Shown piece by piece: positions 62,623 to 64,000 of a stretch of 64,000 bases of DNA. Position 1 is the first letter of the stretch. Each line of letters starts with the position of its first letter. The stretch is from contig CP154956.1 of NCBI GenBank assembly GCA_039621445.1, positions 47,597,291 to 47,661,290 of the forward strand. The letters run 5' to 3'. This DNA is from Euglena gracilis (Eukaryota; Euglenida; Euglenophyceae; Euglenales). A program made the position numbers and the translations under genes. Under the pieces are notes generated by a model, which was not told the DNA's origin, searched no databases, and saw only the letters and a list, made by a program, of their open reading frames with translations.

Positions 62623-63661
62623 CAGGCACCTATGGCCGACCAGGGCCGACCAGGGCCGACCAGGGCCGACCAGGGCCGACCAGGGCCGACTATGAGTTTC
62701 AGGACCCCCGTAGGTGGGGGTTCCGACCAGGGCCGACCAGGGCCGACCAGGGCCGACCAGGGCCGACTTGCATGTGGTTGGCCGACGGAAAGGGAATGGA
62801 TGAAGGAATTCAGCAGCTTTCCCTCTGGACCAAGCACCTCTGATGATGCTGGGCGATGCTGGGCGATGCAGGGCGATGCTGGCCCGGCAGCATCGACCGC
62901 GGGTTACCGCAGCCGACCGCAGCCGAACGCACCCGAACGCACCCGACCGCGCAACTTTTTTCTAATTGATGTCAATTTTTCAGTGAGAATGAGGAATTAG
63001 GCTCATTTTTATCCCAGATTTTGAGATTTTTCTGGCTCATCTGGCTCATGTTGTCACTTTTGGCTGCTTTTGGTCGCTTTTGGCCATTTTAGGTCGCTTT
63101 TGTTCCCTATTGGCCCATTTGTCACCATAATTCACCAATTTTGACCTATTTTGACCATTTTTGGCCATTTTTTGCGCACTTCTTGTAATTTTGGGCCATT
63201 TTGTCCTGCTCTTGGGCCATTTTTGACCATTTAAAGCCTTTTTCGGCCTTTTTTTTGTTATTTTGCCCATTTTTTTGGTCTCTTTTTGGTCCAATTTGAC
63301 CATTTTTGAGCATTTTGCGCCAGGTGCAGCTTCTGGATTTGCAAAAACAGTGGCCAAAACAGCTTTTCTTTGGCCTTTGCCCACTTTTGGCCATTTTTAA
63401 CCATTTTCAGCCGACCGCAGTCACTCATTTGGCAAATATTGGGCTAATTTGGGTCAATATGAGCATATTTTATGGCATTTTGGCCATTTTGTGCTCTTTT
63501 GGTAATTTTGGGTCATTTTTCACAATCTTTTTTTCTGTGACGGATACCCCCACCTATGGCCGACTATTTGCCGACCAGGGCCGACCAGGGCCGACCAGGG
63601 CCGACCAGGGCCGACCAGGGCCGACCAGAGCACCAAAATGGGAAGTGACCATAGGTGCCTG
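62623..63661. mobile_element. hAT-like element with CCAGGGCCGA arrays and perfect 8-bp duplication
   Basis: CAGGCACCTATGG and inverted CCATAGGTGCCTG form the ends. GCTGCGTG at 62615-62622 is repeated exactly at 63662-63669. The 10-bp unit CCAGGGCCGA is arrayed at 62636-62768 and 63569-63629 in the same orientation. The interior has GATGCTGGGC and GACCGCAGCC short repeats and a degenerate TTTTGGCC array (63050-63540). No transposase ORF. It inserted into an array of GTGCGCCGCGG units. Confidence 0.85.
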
Positions 63662-64000
63662 GCTGCGTGCGCCGTGGCACCGCAAATTTTGTGACCGCGT
63701 GCGCCGCGGAAGAATTTTTTCTGTGCGCCGCGTGTGCCGTGGCAGCGCCGCTTGCACCGCGGCAGCCTTTGCGGTCCCGTGCCGTGATAAAAAAAGCATG
63801 TGCCGCGGGAACGCATTGGTGCGCCGCGGGTGCGTTGCTGGTGCGCCGCAGCAGCGTTTCAGGTGCGCCACGGGTGCGTTGGGTGCTCCGCGGCAAAATT
63901 TTCGATTGTGCACCGCGTGCGCCGCGGAAAATTTTTTTTTGTGCCACGGCGACGAACTTCCCCGTGGCGCACTAAATGTAAGTCTGGGCTGGGTTGGCGG
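63662..64000. repeat. GTGCGCCGCGG degenerate array
   Basis: GTGCGCCGCGG and TGCGCCGTGGCA units alternate with AATTTT spacers to the window end and match 62588-62622 left of the insertion. Possibly the subterminal array of a larger outer element. Confidence 0.7.

Overview
The window is eukaryotic nuclear DNA dominated by repeats and mobile-element remnants. It shows no bacterial-style gene packing. Coding-like stretches are short and end at plausible GT..AG splice sites. There is a tRNA-like gene without an encoded CCA, non-LTR reverse-transcriptase debris, hAT-type DNA transposons, many microsatellites, and internal tracts mixing TTAGGG-like and TTTAGGG-like units. This fits a large-genome alga or other protist, for example a repeat-rich green alga or a dinoflagellate. 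I cannot name the species, and no housekeeping gene is recognisable.

Layout. 0-0.8 kb: 3' end of an intronless hypothetical gene, followed by about 1.2 kb packed with tiny-loop hairpins. 2-8 kb: a 10-bp array, blocks of long C and G runs, a fold-back element, a long ATAC microsatellite, a tandem array of about 210-bp units split by a later insertion, and two GC-rich minisatellites with a duplicated flank. 8-20 kb: microsatellites, fold-back elements, a 39-bp-arm perfect palindrome, a frameshifted PHD-like finger, and two related elements with perfect 8-bp target duplications, one of them inside telomere-like sequence. 20-31 kb: coding-like fragments, pieces of a non-LTR retrotransposon on both strands, tRNA-like sequences, paired C-rich minisatellites and a candidate two-exon gene. 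32-41 kb: nested hAT-type elements, one encoding a recognisable transposase C-terminus, and copies of a GGATTTAATCC repeat family. 41-52 kb: GTAT microsatellite, an ORF between inverted telomere-like tracts, more fold-backs and another CAGGG-ended element. 52-57.3 kb: short coding-like exons on the + strand, with a 2.74-kb terminal-inverted-repeat element lying between them; that element carries 18 copies of a 16-bp palindrome. 58-64 kb: CT and AGC microsatellites, a candidate gene ending at 61126, and a 1.04-kb element with a perfect 8-bp duplication.

Two patterns tie the window together. First, at least four insertions combine AGGG/CAGG-type ends, a 7-8 bp flanking duplication and subterminal arrays of an element-specific motif of about 10 bp (roughly one helical turn), with both arrays in the same orientation although the ends are inverted. 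One of them encodes a hAT dimerisation domain. Second, most long C or G homopolymers lie at the ends of inverted repeats (C run on the left, G run on the right). Many of the long open frames are artefacts of microsatellites or GC minisatellites and were left out. All homology statements come from reading the sequence; no database search was run.
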